A DNA stretch of 64,000 bases from the NCBI RefSeq assembly GCF_002109495.1, contig NZ_LVJN01000020.1, positions 976,300 through 1,040,299 of the forward strand, given 5' to 3'. The DNA comes from Magnetofaba australis IT-1. GTDB taxonomy: Bacteria; Pseudomonadota; Magnetococcia; Magnetococcales; Magnetococcaceae. Numbering within the stretch: the stretch's first letter is position 1; the number at the start of each line of letters is the position of its first letter. Under the pieces are notes generated by a model. The model worked only from the letters and a program-made list of their open reading frames with translations. It had not been told where the DNA came from and did not search any database. Positions 35,359-44,621 of the stretch are shown here, piece by piece. The position numbers and the translations under genes are program-made.

Positions 35359-36216
35359 ATGCTGCCCCTGCTCACCCTCATCAAAGAGTATCGCCAAGGT
35401 CTCGCCGCCTTTGTGCTGATGCTGGTGGCGCTGTTCCTGATGCTGTCGGTGCGTCCGGGCGATCAGCAGGGCATGAACTCCGCACAATCCCTGGTTTTGG
35501 ATATTATGGGCGGTCTGCAACGGCTGATCCTGTCGCCGGTGGAGGCGACCCGCGCGGCGGGCGAGCGCATCGATGACCTGATGGCGCTGGACGCCGAGAA
35601 TCGCCGCCTCAAGCGCGAACTGGCGCGCATGGCGCCGCTGCAGCTGCGCGCCGAGGAGTTGCGGCGCGAGAACCAGCGCCTCAAAGAGCTGCTGAGCATG
35701 CCAGCCGACCCGCTGTATGGCAAACTGGCCGCGCGGGTGATCGGCGACTCCTCCTCGGCCTTCGCCCACTCCCTGATGATCAACGCCGGTCGCGACAGCG
35801 GCGCCGCTCTCGATAGCGTGGTGATGGGCGCGCGCGGCCTGGTGGGGCGCGTGATCCAGTTGGGCGAGAAACACAGCCTGGTGCTGTCGATTCTGGACGT
35901 CAACTCGCGGGTGCCGGTGATGGCGCAGCGTTCGCGCATCAAGGCCATGGCCGCGGGGGCCAATGATCGTCTGCTGCGGCTGGAGTTCGTCGCCCGCGAG
36001 GCGGACCTGGAGGCGGGCGATCTGATCATCACCTCCGGCAGCGGCGGCGTGTTTCCCAAGGAGTTGGCGGTGGGCCATGTGGTGTCGCTGCAGAGCGTCA
36101 AGGCGGGGCTGTTCCAAACCGCCTGGGTCAAACCCATTGCGGATTTCGACCGTCTGGAAGAGGTGCGTCTGCTCACCCCCGCCACGCTGCCTGATGACCG
36201 CCTGGCGGCCCAGTAG
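35359..36216 (+). CDS. mreC: Rod-shape-determining protein MreC
   Basis: A 285-residue bitopic protein with a short cytoplasmic end, one membrane helix (~14-32), then a periplasmic coiled coil (~65-110, with LMALDAENRRLKRELARM) and the double beta-barrel domain (VIGDSSSAFAHSLMINAGRDSGA, GLVGRVIQLGEKHSLVLSILD, DLIITSGSGGVFPKELAVG). It links MreB to PBP2 and RodA and activates wall synthesis. GGGGAG precedes the ATG. The gap to mreB is 59 bases. Confidence 0.95.
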   Translation: MLPLLTLIKEYRQGLAAFVLMLVALFLMLSVRPGDQQGMNSAQSLVLDIMGGLQRLILSPVEATRAAGERIDDLMALDAENRRLKRELARMAPLQLRAEELRRENQRLKELLSMPADPLYGKLAARVIGDSSSAFAHSLMINAGRDSGAALDSVVMGARGLVGRVIQLGEKHSLVLSILDVNSRVPVMAQRSRIKAMAAGANDRLLRLEFVAREADLEAGDLIITSGSGGVFPKELAVGHVVSLQSVKAGLFQTAWVKPIADFDRLEEVRLLTPATLPDDRLAAQ

Positions 36217-36230
36217 GCCGGGGTGAGGCG

Positions 36231-36746
36231 GTGATTCTGGCTTCTCTCAGCCGCTGGATCCCGGCGTTGACGCTGATTCTGGCGGTGGCCATTCAGGAGC
36301 TTGCCCTGCCGTGGCGCGCATGGTCGGTGTTCCGGCCCGATCTGGCGCTGTTGTGTCTCTTCTACTGGCGGCTCTATCGTCCCGACCTGTGCGGTCCTCT
36401 GCTGGCGTTTCTGATCGGTCTGCTCATCGATATGGTCAGCGGCGCGCCGCTGGGGCTCAACGCGTTCAGCAAGACGCTGTTCATTCTGCCCATCAGCTAC
36501 TTTGGCGCGCGTCTGCGGGCCACCGATTTTCTGTTTTTGCTACCGGTGGTGGCGCTGCTGGGCGCCGGTGAGCAGTTGGTGCAGTGGGTCACGCTGCTGC
36601 CGCTGCAACAGGGCTGGGCGCGCTGGGATCTGGTGGCCGGTCGGGTGATCAGCACGGCGCTGTGCGCGCCGCTGGTGGTGGCGGGGCTGATTCATCTGCA
36701 CCGCACATGGTTGGAGGAGACGCCGGGTGCTGGAAGACGATCATGA
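36231..36746 (+). CDS. mreD: Rod-shape-determining protein MreD
   Basis: A 171-residue protein with five to six membrane helices, the third member of the elongasome core. The family pattern PDLALLCLFYWRLYRPDLCGPLLAFLIGLLIDMVSGAPLGLNAF is clear in its LxxL..D..SG.PLG core. It uses a GTG start 14 bases after mreC and overlaps mrdA by 20 bases, so translation of the three is tightly linked. Confidence 0.92.
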   Translation: MILASLSRWIPALTLILAVAIQELALPWRAWSVFRPDLALLCLFYWRLYRPDLCGPLLAFLIGLLIDMVSGAPLGLNAFSKTLFILPISYFGARLRATDFLFLLPVVALLGAGEQLVQWVTLLPLQQGWARWDLVAGRVISTALCAPLVVAGLIHLHRTWLEETPGAGRRS

Positions 36747-38553
36747 ACGCTTCCGCGTGGATGCGCGCCGCCGGGTGTTGACCTTGGGGGTCGGCGCCGC
36801 CGGTTTGTTCGCCGTGTTGATCGGACGCCTGTTCAATTTGCAGGTGTTGCGCGGCGGCGCCTATCGCGATCTGGCCGAGAACAACCGCATCAGCCTGCAG
36901 CCGCTGCCGGCCCCGCGCGGACGCGTATTCGATCGCTTTGAGCGCATGCTGGTGGAGAACAGCCCCAACTACCGCTTGGTGGCGATTCCCGAAATCAGCG
37001 GGCCGGTGAGCGAGCTGGTGGGGCGTATCCGTCAGATCACGGAACTCAGTGACGAGCAGATCGAACAGGTCCTCAAACAGGCCAAACGTCAACGCGCCTT
37101 TCTGCCGCTGAAGATCAAATCCCACCTGTCATGGTCCGAACTCAGCCGCATTGAAACCCGCATTCATGAATTGCCCGGAGTGGAGATTCAGGCCCAAGCG
37201 CGGCGCCACTATCCCCATGGCGCGCTGCTGGCCCACGTGCTGGGCTACCTGGGCGAAGTGACCGAACGCGACCGCAAGCGCTTCCCCAACTTTCGCTATC
37301 GCGCAGGCGATTTGATCGGCAAGACCGGCATCGAGCGCGCATTTGAGACCCAGTTGCGCGGCCACGAAGGGGTGCGCGAAATGGAGGTCAACGCCATCGG
37401 TCGGCGGGTGCGCGAGCTGGCCCGGCGCGAGCCCGATCAGGGGCGCGATCTGACCCTCACCATCGATCTGGATCTGCAGCGAGACGCCGAAGCGGCGTTG
37501 GGGGAGAACTCCGGCGCGGTGGTGGCGCTGGACCCGCGCAATGGCGAGGTGCTGGCCATGGCCAGTTCGCCCTCGTACGACCCCAACCGCTTCATCGAAG
37601 GGTTTCGCAGCGACGAGTGGCGCGAGCTGATCACCGACCCATTCCGCCCGCTCTCCAACAAGGCGGTGCAGGGGCGCTACCCGCCTGGCTCCACCTTCAA
37701 GATCGTGGTGGCGCTGGCGGCGCTGGAGTCGGGCAAAATTTCGCCCCATGAGAAACTCTTCTGCGGCGGCCATCTGACGCGCCATGATCACCGTTTTCAC
37801 TGCTGGCGGCGCGGCGGCCATGGTTCAGTCAATCTCAAGCAGGCCATGGCGCAATCGTGTGACGTCTACTTCTATCGGGTGGCCGAAAAGCTTGGCATCG
37901 ACACCATTCACGATATGGCCGACCGCCTGGGATTCGGTCGCCAAAGCGGCATTGCGCTGGGCGGCGAGCGGCGCGGCATCAACCCGTCGCGGGAGTGGAA
38001 AAAGGCCAATCTGGGTAAGATCTGGTTCCCCGGCGAAACGCTGATCAGCGCCATTGGTCAGGGCTATAATCTGGCCACGCCGCTGCAACTGGCCAACATG
38101 ATGGCGGCGGTGGCCAATGGCGGCGTGCTCTACAAGCCGACGCTGGTGCGTCCGGCGCGTGGGCGCGAGCCGCAGGTGCTGCGCCACACCCGCTTGCGGC
38201 CCGAGGATCTGGCGTTCGTCAAGGAGGCCTTGGAGGAGGTGGTGCACGGCGCCCGCGGCACCGCCCATAACGGACGCCCGGAGCTGGTGCGCGCAGGCGG
38301 CAAGACCGGCACCTCTCAGGTGGTGCGGCACAAGCGCGAGGCCTCAGGCAAGATCATCAAGGATGACGACCCGACCCTGCGCGATCACGCCCTGTATGTC
38401 TCTTACGCCCCGGCGGACGATCCGGTGCTGGCCATCGCGGCGGTGGTGGAGCATGGCGGCGGCGGCGGCTCGGTGGCGGCGCCGGTGGTGAAACAGGTGA
38501 TGGATGGCCACTTCGCCCGCCGCAAGCAGTGGTGGGAGCGGCGCGCGTTATGA
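36727..38553 (+). CDS. mrdA: Penicillin-binding protein 2 (elongasome transpeptidase)
   Basis: A 608-residue class B PBP that cross-links new side-wall peptidoglycan. It has one membrane helix (~18-37), then the PBP dimer domain (PAPRGRVFDRFERMLVENSPNY, with RRHYPHGALLAHVLGYLGEV). Transpeptidase motifs are S322-T-F-K325 (SxxK), S377-C-D (SxD) and GGKTGTSQ (KTG). The start is GTG 36727 with GGAGGAG seven bases upstream, inside the end of mreD. It pairs with RodA, encoded next. Confidence 0.95.
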   Translation: MLEDDHERFRVDARRRVLTLGVGAAGLFAVLIGRLFNLQVLRGGAYRDLAENNRISLQPLPAPRGRVFDRFERMLVENSPNYRLVAIPEISGPVSELVGRIRQITELSDEQIEQVLKQAKRQRAFLPLKIKSHLSWSELSRIETRIHELPGVEIQAQARRHYPHGALLAHVLGYLGEVTERDRKRFPNFRYRAGDLIGKTGIERAFETQLRGHEGVREMEVNAIGRRVRELARREPDQGRDLTLTIDLDLQRDAEAALGENSGAVVALDPRNGEVLAMASSPSYDPNRFIEGFRSDEWRELITDPFRPLSNKAVQGRYPPGSTFKIVVALAALESGKISPHEKLFCGGHLTRHDHRFHCWRRGGHGSVNLKQAMAQSCDVYFYRVAEKLGIDTIHDMADRLGFGRQSGIALGGERRGINPSREWKKANLGKIWFPGETLISAIGQGYNLATPLQLANMMAAVANGGVLYKPTLVRPARGREPQVLRHTRLRPEDLAFVKEALEEVVHGARGTAHNGRPELVRAGGKTGTSQVVRHKREASGKIIKDDDPTLRDHALYVSYAPADDPVLAIAAVVEHGGGGGSVAAPVVKQVMDGHFARRKQWWERRAL

Positions 38554-38590
38554 ATACGACCTGTGCGCAACAGCTGGGGAGGGGCGGGGT

Positions 38591-39751
38591 ATGAGCGCAA
38601 ACAGCGGTAAACGCAGCGCGCCTTTGACCCAGGCCGAGCCAACCAGCAGCTTGCAGGAGCGCCTCTATCGCTTTCCCTGGGGCTTGTTGATTACGCTGCT
38701 GCTCATCGTCGCCGTCGGGCTGCTGGTGCTCTATTCGGCGGTGGGCGGCGGCGAGAGCAGTCAGATGTTGATCAAACAGGGCGTGCGGGTGGCGGTGGCG
38801 TTTGTCCTGATGCTGCTTATCGCCTTCTCCGGCGAGAAGTTCTATCGCCGCCACGCCTATACCCTCTATCTGCTGGTGGTGGTGCTGCTGGTGGTGGTGT
38901 TCCTCTCCGGGGTGATCGGCATGGGCGCGCGGCGCTGGCTCGATCTGGGGGTGGTGCGCCTGCAGCCGTCGGAGTTGATGAAGGTGGCGCTGGTGCTGGC
39001 GTTGGCGCGCTACTTCCATGATCGCGGCGCCATCAAGCGTTTCGGCTGGCGCGAAATCTGGCCGCCGCTGCTGATGCTGGCGCTGCCCATGGCGCTGATC
39101 CTCAAACAGCCCGACCTGGGCACCGCGCTGGCGGTGGCGGCGGCGGGCGGGGTGGTGATCTTTGTTGCCGGACTGCCGTGGCGCATCCTCATTGGCGGCG
39201 CGCTGGCCGCCGCCGCCGCCGCGCCGCTGCTGTGGCAGGGGCTGCACGACTACCAGCGCCGCCGGGTGATGACCCTGTTTTCGCCGGAGGAGGATCCGCT
39301 GGGGGCGGGCTACCATATCATTCAATCCAAAATCGCCGTGGGCTCTGGCGGCATTGTGGGCAAGGGTTTTCTGGCGGGGAGTCAGAATCGCTTGGACTTT
39401 CTACCCGAGCGTCATACCGACTTCATCTTCTCGGTGTTGGCCGAGGAGTGGGGCTTTATCGGCGCGCTGGGGCTGCTGGGGTTGTATGGTCTGATTATCG
39501 CGCGTGGGCTGCATATCGCCTTGAATGCGCGCAATCGCTTCGGCATGCTGGCGGCCACCGGTTTAACCGCCATGGTGGGGTTGCAGGTGGTGATCAATAT
39601 CGGCATGGTGATTGGATTGCTGCCGGTGGTGGGCATTCCATTGCCGCTGGTCAGCTACGGCGGCAGCTCCATGTTGACCATTATGATCGCCATGGGGCTT
39701 CTGGCGCATATTAATATCCACGCCAAACCCATGAGCGGGGGCGGCGTCTAG
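38591..39751 (+). CDS. rodA: Peptidoglycan glycosyltransferase RodA
   Basis: A 386-residue SEDS-family polymerase with about ten membrane helices that polymerises lipid II with PBP2. Family segments include GARRWLDLGVVRLQPSELMK, LKQPDLGTALAVAAAGG, SQNRLDFLPERHTDFIFSVL, AEEWGFIGALGLLGLYG and GIPLPLVSYGGSSMLT. The ATG at 38591 follows a run of purine-rich ribosome-binding sequence. The last gene of the mre block proper; lpxD follows after 27 bases. Confidence 0.95.
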   Translation: MSANSGKRSAPLTQAEPTSSLQERLYRFPWGLLITLLLIVAVGLLVLYSAVGGGESSQMLIKQGVRVAVAFVLMLLIAFSGEKFYRRHAYTLYLLVVVLLVVVFLSGVIGMGARRWLDLGVVRLQPSELMKVALVLALARYFHDRGAIKRFGWREIWPPLLMLALPMALILKQPDLGTALAVAAAGGVVIFVAGLPWRILIGGALAAAAAAPLLWQGLHDYQRRRVMTLFSPEEDPLGAGYHIIQSKIAVGSGGIVGKGFLAGSQNRLDFLPERHTDFIFSVLAEEWGFIGALGLLGLYGLIIARGLHIALNARNRFGMLAATGLTAMVGLQVVINIGMVIGLLPVVGIPLPLVSYGGSSMLTIMIAMGLLAHINIHAKPMSGGGV

Positions 39752-39778
39752 CGCCATGGGCGCGGGGAAGGGGAGAGC

Positions 39779-40732
39779 ATGAAGCTGTCACACATCGCCG
39801 AGGCGCTGTCGCTGGCGTGGGAGGGGGAGGATCGCGAGATTACGCGCATCACCCCGGCGCAGGATCCCGCCCCGGACGCGCTCACCTTCGCCCAAGAGAA
39901 GCGCTGGCTTACGCCGTTGCCCGCCGACGCCGTGGTGGCGATTCCCGACAAGCTCAAACCCCATCTGGCCGGGCGCAGCGCGCTGATTACGCCGGTTCCG
40001 GCGTTGGATCTGGCGCGCGCTGGCGAACTGCTGGGAATGGTCCCGTTTCAGTCTCCCGCCGACATCTCCCCGGCGGGCGCTATCGACCCGTCGGCGCAAC
40101 TGGGCGCCAACGTGCGCGTGGGCCCCGGCGCGGTGATCGGCGCGCGGGTGGTCATCGGCGATAATTCCGTCATTCACGCCGGGGCGGTGATCCACGCCGA
40201 TACGGTGATCGGCGCCGACTGCATCATCCACAGCAACGCGGTGATCGGCGCCGACGGCTTCGGCTATGAGTTTGTTGACGGGCGGCATCTGCGCATCCCC
40301 CACTTCGGCACAGTGGAGATCGCCGACGATGTGGAGATCGGCGCCGGGACCACCATCGATCGCGGTCGCTTCGGCCCCACCCGCATCGGCGCGGGAACGC
40401 GCATCGACAATCTGGTGCAGATCGGTCATAACGTGCAGGTGGGACGCCACTGCCTGATCATCAGTCAGGCGGGCGTCGCCGGCTCCTGCGTGCTGGAGGA
40501 CTACGCCATACTCGCCGGTCAGGCGGGCATGGCGCCGCACACCCGGCTTGGCCAGGGGGCGCGGGTGGCGGCGGGCAGCGGCATCGCCAACGATGTGCCC
40601 GCCGGACAGACCGTCTCCGGCTGGTGGGCGATTCCCCACCGTGAGAATTTGGCGCAAGTGACGGCGCTGCGCAAACTGCCCGACTTCATGAAGCGGGCGC
40701 TCAAATTGATGAACCGATTCGAAGGGGAGTAA
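39779..40732 (+). CDS. lpxD: UDP-3-O-(3-hydroxyacyl)glucosamine N-acyltransferase
   Basis: A 317-residue trimeric enzyme for the third step of lipid A synthesis, adding the N-linked hydroxyacyl chain from ACP. An N-terminal uridine-binding domain (~1-95) is followed by a left-handed beta helix of hexapeptides ([40 protein letters not shown]) with the catalytic His in QIGHNVQVG, and a C-terminal helix. It sits after rodA, away from any lpxA/fabZ/bamA genes, which is unusual but not unknown. Confidence 0.93.
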   Translation: MKLSHIAEALSLAWEGEDREITRITPAQDPAPDALTFAQEKRWLTPLPADAVVAIPDKLKPHLAGRSALITPVPALDLARAGELLGMVPFQSPADISPAGAIDPSAQLGANVRVGPGAVIGARVVIGDNSVIHAGAVIHADTVIGADCIIHSNAVIGADGFGYEFVDGRHLRIPHFGTVEIADDVEIGAGTTIDRGRFGPTRIGAGTRIDNLVQIGHNVQVGRHCLIISQAGVAGSCVLEDYAILAGQAGMAPHTRLGQGARVAAGSGIANDVPAGQTVSGWWAIPHRENLAQVTALRKLPDFMKRALKLMNRFEGE

Positions 40733-40736
40733 GGCC

Positions 40737-41897
40737 ATGAGCATGGAGAGCCACGTCAAAGCCCGGTACGCCCAGGGGGCGCAGGCGGTGGAGGCGGAGC
40801 TGTGCTGCCCGGTGGATTACGACGCCGATCTGCTCAAGCTGCTGCCCGATGAGATCGTCGAGCGCGACTACGGCTGCGGCGATCCCTCCCGCTATGTGCG
40901 CGAGAATGACATCGTGCTGGATCTGGGCTCCGGCGGCGGCAAGATCTGCTATATGGCCGCGCAACTGGTGGGCGAGGATGGCCATGTCATCGGCGTGGAT
41001 ATGAACGACGCCATGCTGGATCTGGCGCGCCGTCATCAGGATGAGATGGCGGAGAAGCTGGGCGGACACCGGGTCACCTTCCTCAAAGGGCGGATTCAGG
41101 ATCTGACTCTGGGGCTGGACGACGTGGCCGAGTATCTGGCGGCCAACCCGGTGAAGGATCTGGAGAGCGCCGAGGCGTTCCGCCAGTGGGAGGAGGAGAT
41201 GCGCGATGAGAATCCGCTGATCCCCGACGACTCGGTGGATCTGGTGATCTCCAACTGCGTGCTCAATCTGGTGGATGATCGCGACAAGCAGCAGATGATC
41301 GAAGAGATCTATCGCGTGCTCAAGCCGGGCGGGCGGGTGGCCATCTCCGACATCGTCAGCGATATCGAAGTCCCCGACGACATGCGTGACGACCCCGAAC
41401 TGTGGTCCGGCTGCATCTCCGGCGCGTTTGAAGAGAGCGCGTTTGTCGAGGCGTTCCAGGACGCCGGGTTCGCCGCCGTGGGCTATGACAAATGGGACCT
41501 GGAGCCGTGGCGGGTGGTGGAGGGGATCGAGTTCCGCTCGGTGACCCTCACCGCCATCAAGGCGCCGCTGGAGAGCCTCACCGACGGCGGCCATGCGGTG
41601 ATTTACAAAGGCCCGTTCGTGCATGTTTCCGATGAGCTGGGCAATGTGTTCAGCGTGGGCAAGCGCGTGGCGGTGGCGCGGGAAGTCTACGAGCGGCTGG
41701 GCGAAGCGCCCTATGCGGAACACTTCATTCGCCTGGAGCCCTCGGAGCCGTGGCCTGATGACGAGCCGTTCCTGCTGGAGCCGGGGACTCTGCGCGAGCC
41801 GGGGGTCAATCGCGGCGGCGGCGCGAGCATGAGCGCCGCCGAGGCGGGCGGCTCTTGTTGCGCGCCCAAATCCAGCCACGGCTCGGGCTGCTGCTGA
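40737..41897 (+). CDS. arsM: ArsM-like arsenite methyltransferase (arsenosugar type)
   Basis: A 386-residue SAM-dependent methyltransferase. The SAM motif is LDLGSGGGKICY. Three cysteines match the As(III)-binding set of ArsM: Cys47 in YGCGDP, Cys174 in ISNCVLNLV and Cys226 in GCISGA. Beyond the methyltransferase domain a ~100-residue extension (VIYKGPFVHVSDELGNVFSVG) and a Cys-rich tail (GSCCAP...GSGCC) follow, as in the long ArsM proteins of arsenosugar clusters. The next gene fits the same pathway. The assignment rests on remembered family features. Confidence 0.7.
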   Translation: MSMESHVKARYAQGAQAVEAELCCPVDYDADLLKLLPDEIVERDYGCGDPSRYVRENDIVLDLGSGGGKICYMAAQLVGEDGHVIGVDMNDAMLDLARRHQDEMAEKLGGHRVTFLKGRIQDLTLGLDDVAEYLAANPVKDLESAEAFRQWEEEMRDENPLIPDDSVDLVISNCVLNLVDDRDKQQMIEEIYRVLKPGGRVAISDIVSDIEVPDDMRDDPELWSGCISGAFEESAFVEAFQDAGFAAVGYDKWDLEPWRVVEGIEFRSVTLTAIKAPLESLTDGGHAVIYKGPFVHVSDELGNVFSVGKRVAVAREVYERLGEAPYAEHFIRLEPSEPWPDDEPFLLEPGTLREPGVNRGGGASMSAAEAGGSCCAPKSSHGSGCC

Positions 41898-41904
41898 GGT
41901 CGTC

Positions 41905-42531
41905 ATGCGCACCGCACTGGCGATACTGGCCAAAGCGCCGACGCCCGGCCAAGCCAAAACTCGATTGATTCCCACGTTGGGCGCGGAGGGCGCGGCGCGC
42001 GCTGCAGCGGAGCTGCTGGCTGCGGTGTGCGACAACGCGCGCCAGTGGATGGCGGGCGACCCGGAGCGCCGCAGCGTGCGGCTGTGGTGCGCGCCCAATG
42101 ATGACGACCCGCTGTTTCAGCAGCTCTTTACCGATCAGCAATCTCGCGCGATTCAGTGCGCAGGGGATCTGGGCGCGCGCTTGGCTCATGCGGCGCGCCA
42201 GGAGTTGGCCGAGGCCGATGCGGTGCTGCTTTTGGGCGCCGACGCCCCGGCGGTGGACCCCTCGTGGTTGGCGTGGGCCGTGGAGATGCTCGCCCGGCGC
42301 GATGCGGCGCTGATTCCGGCCGAAGATGGCGGTTATACATTGCTAGGGCTCAAGCGCGCCGAGGCGGCGCTGTTTACCGACATGGAGTGGGGCGGGGATC
42401 AAGTCGCGGCGCAGACCCGCGCGCGGATTCAAGCGCTGGGCTGGAGCTGGGCGGAGTCCGCGCCGCTATGGGATGTGGATACCCCGGATGACTGGGCGCG
42501 GTTTTGTGCGAGCAGGGCTCCCCACGGGTAA
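41905..42531 (+). CDS. CofC-like glycosyltransferase (TIGR04282/DUF2064; arsenosugar-associated)
   Basis: A 208-residue nucleotidyl/glycosyltransferase-A fold protein. ILAKAPTPGQAKTRLIPTLG is the family's N-terminal loop, LLLGADAPAVDPSWL the metal/nucleotide region, and LIPAEDGGYTLLGLKR with FTDMEWGGDQVAAQT complete the pattern. The family is recurrently found with ArsM and the radical SAM protein ArsS in arsenosugar loci. It starts seven bases after the ArsM-like gene with GAGG upstream, so the two form an operon. No ArsS gene is seen. Confidence 0.75.
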   Translation: MRTALAILAKAPTPGQAKTRLIPTLGAEGAARAAAELLAAVCDNARQWMAGDPERRSVRLWCAPNDDDPLFQQLFTDQQSRAIQCAGDLGARLAHAARQELAEADAVLLLGADAPAVDPSWLAWAVEMLARRDAALIPAEDGGYTLLGLKRAEAALFTDMEWGGDQVAAQTRARIQALGWSWAESAPLWDVDTPDDWARFCASRAPHG

Positions 42532-42578
42532 TCGGTGGGATTTTGAAAAATCCACAACGCTGAAAACAGGGATGCGTC

Positions 42579-43912
42579 ATGTTGACCAGTCTGAGCTTGA
42601 CCAACGTTGGGCACGTCCCCTTTGCGGAAGCCGATTTTGGTGAGGGGTTGAATATCCTCACAGGCGATAATGGGTTGGGCAAGAGTTTCTTGCTGGATAT
42701 CGCTTGGTGGGCGTTGACCCGGCGTTGGCCTCAGGAGCTGAATCCAGGTTTGACGGCGGGTGGTATGGCGTTGCCAGGGGGGGGTCCCAAAAACCCAAGA
42801 TAGAAATCGCTCTGAAGGCGCGTTCCAAGCGCATTCAGTTCACGAGTGAGTTTCAACCCAAGGAGCAAATTTGGACGGCCAAGCGTGGGCGTCCCTCGAT
42901 TCCCGGGTTAGTGTTGTACGCAATGGCCGATGGCGGCTTTTGCGTGTGGGATCCGGCGCGCAACTATTGGACGGACACGAAAGATGGTGAAACGTCTTCC
43001 GCTCGTGTTCCCGGTTATGTTTTCACTCCGGGTCAGGTCTGGGATGGGTTGAAAAGCGCGGATGGAAAGACTCTGTGTAATGGGTTGATCGCGGACTGGT
43101 CTGGCTGGATCCGCGAGCGTGGGGAATCTTTCAAGTTGCTCAATACTGTTTTAGCGTCGCTCTCACCTCCTGAGGGGCAGACTCTTCAAACAGGGGGGCT
43201 CAAGCGGATCAGTCTGGACGATGTGCGGGATATTCCAAGCATCCGAATGGCCGATGGTGTGGAGACGCCGGTGCTCTACGCCTCTGCGGGGGTCCGTCGT
43301 ATTCTGGCTCTGGCCTATATGTTGGTCTGGGCTTGGCAAGAACACCGCATCGCTGCGGATTTGCGCGGCGAGCAGCAGAGTGATCGCATTGTTTTCCTGA
43401 TCGATGAAATCGAGGCGCACTTGCACCCCAAATGGCAACGGCGCATCGTCCAGGCGTTGCGCCATGTGGTGGAGAAGCTGTCGCCACAGGCGCGCACGCA
43501 ATTGATCGCGGCAACCCATTCGCCGTTGATCATGGCCTCCATAGAGCCGCAGTTTCATGAGAAAACAGATCGCTGGTTCGATCTGGATTTGGTGGATGGG
43601 AAGCCTCAGTTGCGTCGCATGGCGTTTGTCAAGCATGGCGATGCGGAAGGGTGGTTGACCAGCGAGGCGTTTGACCAGAAAAGCAGCCGGGCGCCAGAGT
43701 ATGAGGCGCTGATGGCGGAAGCGTCTTGGCTGGTGGATGAACGCAATCCCGATGTCGATGCGTCTCAGATTCAAGAAATGTCTCAGCGCCTGATCAATGC
43801 GCTGGACCCCAAAGACGCCTTTTTGATGCGTTGGCGTTATATCGCGCAGAAAAAAGGCTGGGTGACTGGAGCCGAAGGCGCGTCGCGGAGCGCAGAAGGC
43901 GAACCGCAGTGA
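42579..43912 (+). CDS. AAA ATPase of a Septu-like defence pair, frameshifted at a G8 run
   Basis: Two frames together encode one ATPase of about 444 residues. The first (42579-42803) starts LTSLSLTNVGHVPF and carries Walker A GDNGLGKS; it stops soon after PGGGPKNPR. The second, one base back, carries Walker B VFLIDEIEAHLHPKW, YASAGVRRILALAYML and the His-loop ATHSPLIMAS. They join at eight G (42777-42784): nine G would restore the frame, and total length is then divisible by three. The domain order matches PtuA/OLD-like ATPases. As read, the protein is non-functional unless the run varies, slips or is misread. G+C is visibly lower than in neighbouring genes. Confidence 0.75.
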
Positions 43913-44508
43913 TTCCGGTGGTCGCGCAACCGGAACCTGCCGAGTTTGACGCACAGGTGCGTCAGCCTGGGTTGGCGCAACTGGTTAGAGACAATGTGCC
44001 TGCAAATGGGCCGCCGCCCAAGAATTACAAGTTCAAGGCGACTTGGCAGGGGATATGGAATCGAGTGCTTTGGGACACCTATTCAGGTACATGCGCCTAT
44101 CTGGCAATCTACTTTGAATTTGCGACAGGAGCCAGCTCCACAGATCATTTCATCCCGAAATCCCTGAGCGCCGGGTTGGCTTATGAATGGGATAACTACC
44201 GCCTGTCGTCTCTTGCTCCCAATCGCCGGAAAAATGCGCGGACCATTCTCGATCCATTCACCATGCAGGCAGGGACATTTCACCTGAACCTGATGACTGG
44301 AGAGATCTATCCTAACCCCCAGCTGTTAAGGCCTGTGTTGCAACTGGCGCTCACAACCATCTCTGCGTTGGGGCTGGATGACGCCGATTGTCGCCGTATG
44401 CGCGTGAAGCATTATGACGAATACCTCAGCCACAAGGTTTCCCGCCCGTATTTTCAAGAACACTCCCCATTTGTCTATTATGAAGCGGATCGACAAGGGC
44501 TTTTATGA
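43909..44508 (+). CDS. HNH-like nuclease partner of the AAA ATPase (PtuB-like)
   Basis: A 199-residue protein whose core SSTDHFIPKSLSAGLAYEW-DNYRL...PNRRKN has the D-H, N and N/K spacing of an HNH nuclease; the usual zinc Cys pair is reduced to one Cys (GTCAYL). The GTG at 43909 overlaps the ATPase stop (GTGA), with AAGG upstream, so translation is coupled. ATPase plus HNH is the composition of Septu-type phage defence. The frame ends in EADRQGLL at the first copy of a 25-base duplication. Confidence 0.65.
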   Translation: MIPVVAQPEPAEFDAQVRQPGLAQLVRDNVPANGPPPKNYKFKATWQGIWNRVLWDTYSGTCAYLAIYFEFATGASSTDHFIPKSLSAGLAYEWDNYRLSSLAPNRRKNARTILDPFTMQAGTFHLNLMTGEIYPNPQLLRPVLQLALTTISALGLDDADCRRMRVKHYDEYLSHKVSRPYFQEHSPFVYYEADRQGLL

Positions 44509-44529
44509 AGCGGATCGACAAGGGCTTTT
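44480..44529. repeat. Perfect 25-base tandem duplication at the HNH gene's 3' end
   Basis: The unit ATGAAGCGGATCGACAAGGG plus CTTTT occurs twice without a mismatch, at 44480-44504 and 44505-44529. The stop codon of the HNH-like gene (44506-44508) is created at the joint: with a single copy the frame would run on for about 22 further codons. Confidence 0.9.
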
Positions 44530-44621
44530 GTGCGTTCGTGGAGACAGGATTGTCATAAGGGTTGCATGGAGGTTTCAGCAAGCGCGAACGGCGTGCTGAC
44601 ATGCGATCTGGGTGGCAACGA

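Noticed and set aside
42704-43912. Separate ATPase gene starting at 42704
   Set aside because: Its first ~30 residues are out-of-frame translation of the Walker A part of the same gene; one frameshifted gene explains both frames.
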